Assembly (NCBI GenBank): GCA_050014415.1 | Contig: JBEKDJ010000284.1 | Coordinates: forward strand, 1-6,488 | Direction: 5' to 3' | DNA length: 6,488 nucleotides | Source: JBEKDJ01 sp050014415 | GTDB lineage: Bacteria > Desulfobacterota > BSN033 > UBA1163 | Part shown: piece after piece, positions 5,853-6,488 of the stretch | Layout: each line of letters opens with the position of its first letter | Position numbering within the stretch: position 1 is the stretch's first letter | Notes under the pieces: generated by a model | The model's database searches: none | The model's input: the letters and a program-made list of their open reading frames with translations, nothing else | What the model was told of the DNA's origin: nothing | Translations under genes and position numbers: made by a program

Positions 5853-6488
5853 TCAAAGGCAGGTTTTAGTGATCAACTGAAAGGCTGCTTGCTCTAATCG
5901 CCCTTGAAAAGTCCCTACTTCAAGGTTCATAACGGACCGGGCCAATAAAGAGAGCCCGTTCCGTTCCCCATCTGAAAGCCACCCATAGACTTCATCCCAT
6001 TGATCCTTGAAGATCTGGGCTCCTTCGAATCCAGCTGAAATCATGGCCTCTATAGGGAGAAGGGTCTTAAGGAAAGCCGCAAAGGCTATCTTCCTCAGGC
6101 CATGGGATTCCCGTATCCTTTCCCAGGCCTGGTGCTCCTCTTCGGTATCAGAAAGGAGGTAACCAAGAAGGGCCAATTGGCTGGAACCCAGTCCATTCTT
6201 GGCTAGCCAGAGTGTAACCTCTTGATCTTTGATGGCCACTGAGAGGAGGTAGACACATTGTTGGAGAAGAGGGAGATCCAGGCCATAGAAACGTCCAGCC
6301 TCTTGAAGTCTATTTGAGAAACGGAAGGTGTAGAACTCCGGAGCACCATGATGACGTGCATGTCCGGTCTCATGGTGTATGACACCCTGGACGATTGTCC
6401 CATCGATTCCCATCAATCTTTCTTGACAAATATGGATCCTTGGATAACCCCTCCATGCATCATGGGTGGCCAAAAAGTCTGTTTCTTC
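5853..6488 (-). CDS. Unrecognised protein with a HETGH zinc-metallopeptidase-like motif (5' end outside window)
   Basis: The frame is open from the window edge to TGA (5853-5855), giving 211 visible residues. No true start is visible: the codon at 6471-6473 is TTG inside a continuous frame, so the gene begins beyond 6488. Residues 36-48 of the visible part read VIHHETGHARHHG. HETGH fits the HExxH zinc-binding and catalytic signature of zincin metallopeptidases, and it is preceded by RIHIC and followed by an FYTFRF segment. The rest looks like a soluble helical domain with acidic patches, without membrane segments. No third zinc ligand can be assigned with confidence. I do not recognise the family. 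A peptidase role is inferred from one short motif in a plausible setting and could be wrong. The gene converges on sixA and leaves about 55 bp between the stop codons. Confidence 0.6.
   Translation of the reverse strand, partial: EETDFLATHDAWRGYPRIHICQERLMGIDGTIVQGVIHHETGHARHHGAPEFYTFRFSNRLQEAGRFYGLDLPLLQQCVYLLSVAIKDQEVTLWLAKNGLGSSQLALLGYLLSDTEEEHQAWERIRESHGLRKIAFAAFLKTLLPIEAMISAGFEGAQIFKDQWDEVYGWLSDGERNGLSLLARSVMNLEVGTFQGRLEQAAFQLITKTCL

Noticed and set aside
1..6488. CRISPR array, tRNA or rRNA genes
   Set aside because: No regularly spaced short repeats, cloverleaf-like segments or rRNA signatures were seen on either strand.

Overview
The window looks like a bacterial chromosome segment of moderate GC. 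Coding starts are preceded by very strong AGGAGG Shine-Dalgarno sites. A secreted repeat/TIG protein, a SixA-type phosphatase, a periplasmic-binding-protein remnant and two transposase types point to a Gram-negative, possibly delta-proteobacterium-like host. That placement is an inference with low confidence. The window is dominated by gene decay and mobile DNA: of eight gene-like units, only two are complete and intact, two run off the window edges, and four are broken or relics.

Layout. Bases 1-951 hold the 3' part of an exported protein with three 47-residue YCF48/BNR-like repeats and two IPT/TIG domains, closed by a textbook terminator (1064-1092). An AT-rich spacer without genes follows, then a C-terminal scrap of an IS66-like transposase (about 1426-1662). 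A good sigma70-type promoter (1703-1731) reads into an internally deleted relic of a FAD-dependent oxidoreductase (1766-1904). That relic sits directly upstream of an intact homologue (1941-3377), as expected for a collapsed tandem duplication. A seven-codon mini-ORF and the frameshifted, truncated N-terminus of a family-5 (peptide-type) ABC substrate-binding protein (3479-3650) follow in the same orientation.

The substrate-binding-protein remnant ends where a complete-looking IS110-family element of the IS1111 group begins (about 3651-5225, transposase on the minus strand). The element has 12-bp subterminal inverted repeats, a DEDD transposase with a single +1 frame disruption at a run of six G, and a 458-bp non-coding region downstream of the transposase. 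That is where IS1111-group elements encode their guide ('seeker' or bridge) RNA. Inside it, 3841-3854 reads GTCACCCATCAGGC, exactly the sequence obtained by rejoining the two flanks of the element over a shared AT. This is the most striking observation in the window. The transposase leader can also fold so that the subterminal repeat covers the ribosome binding site.

To the right of the element are a sixA-type phosphohistidine phosphatase gene (5333-5797) and, convergent to it, the 3' part of an unrecognised protein with a zinc-metallopeptidase-like HETGH motif (5853 to the window end).
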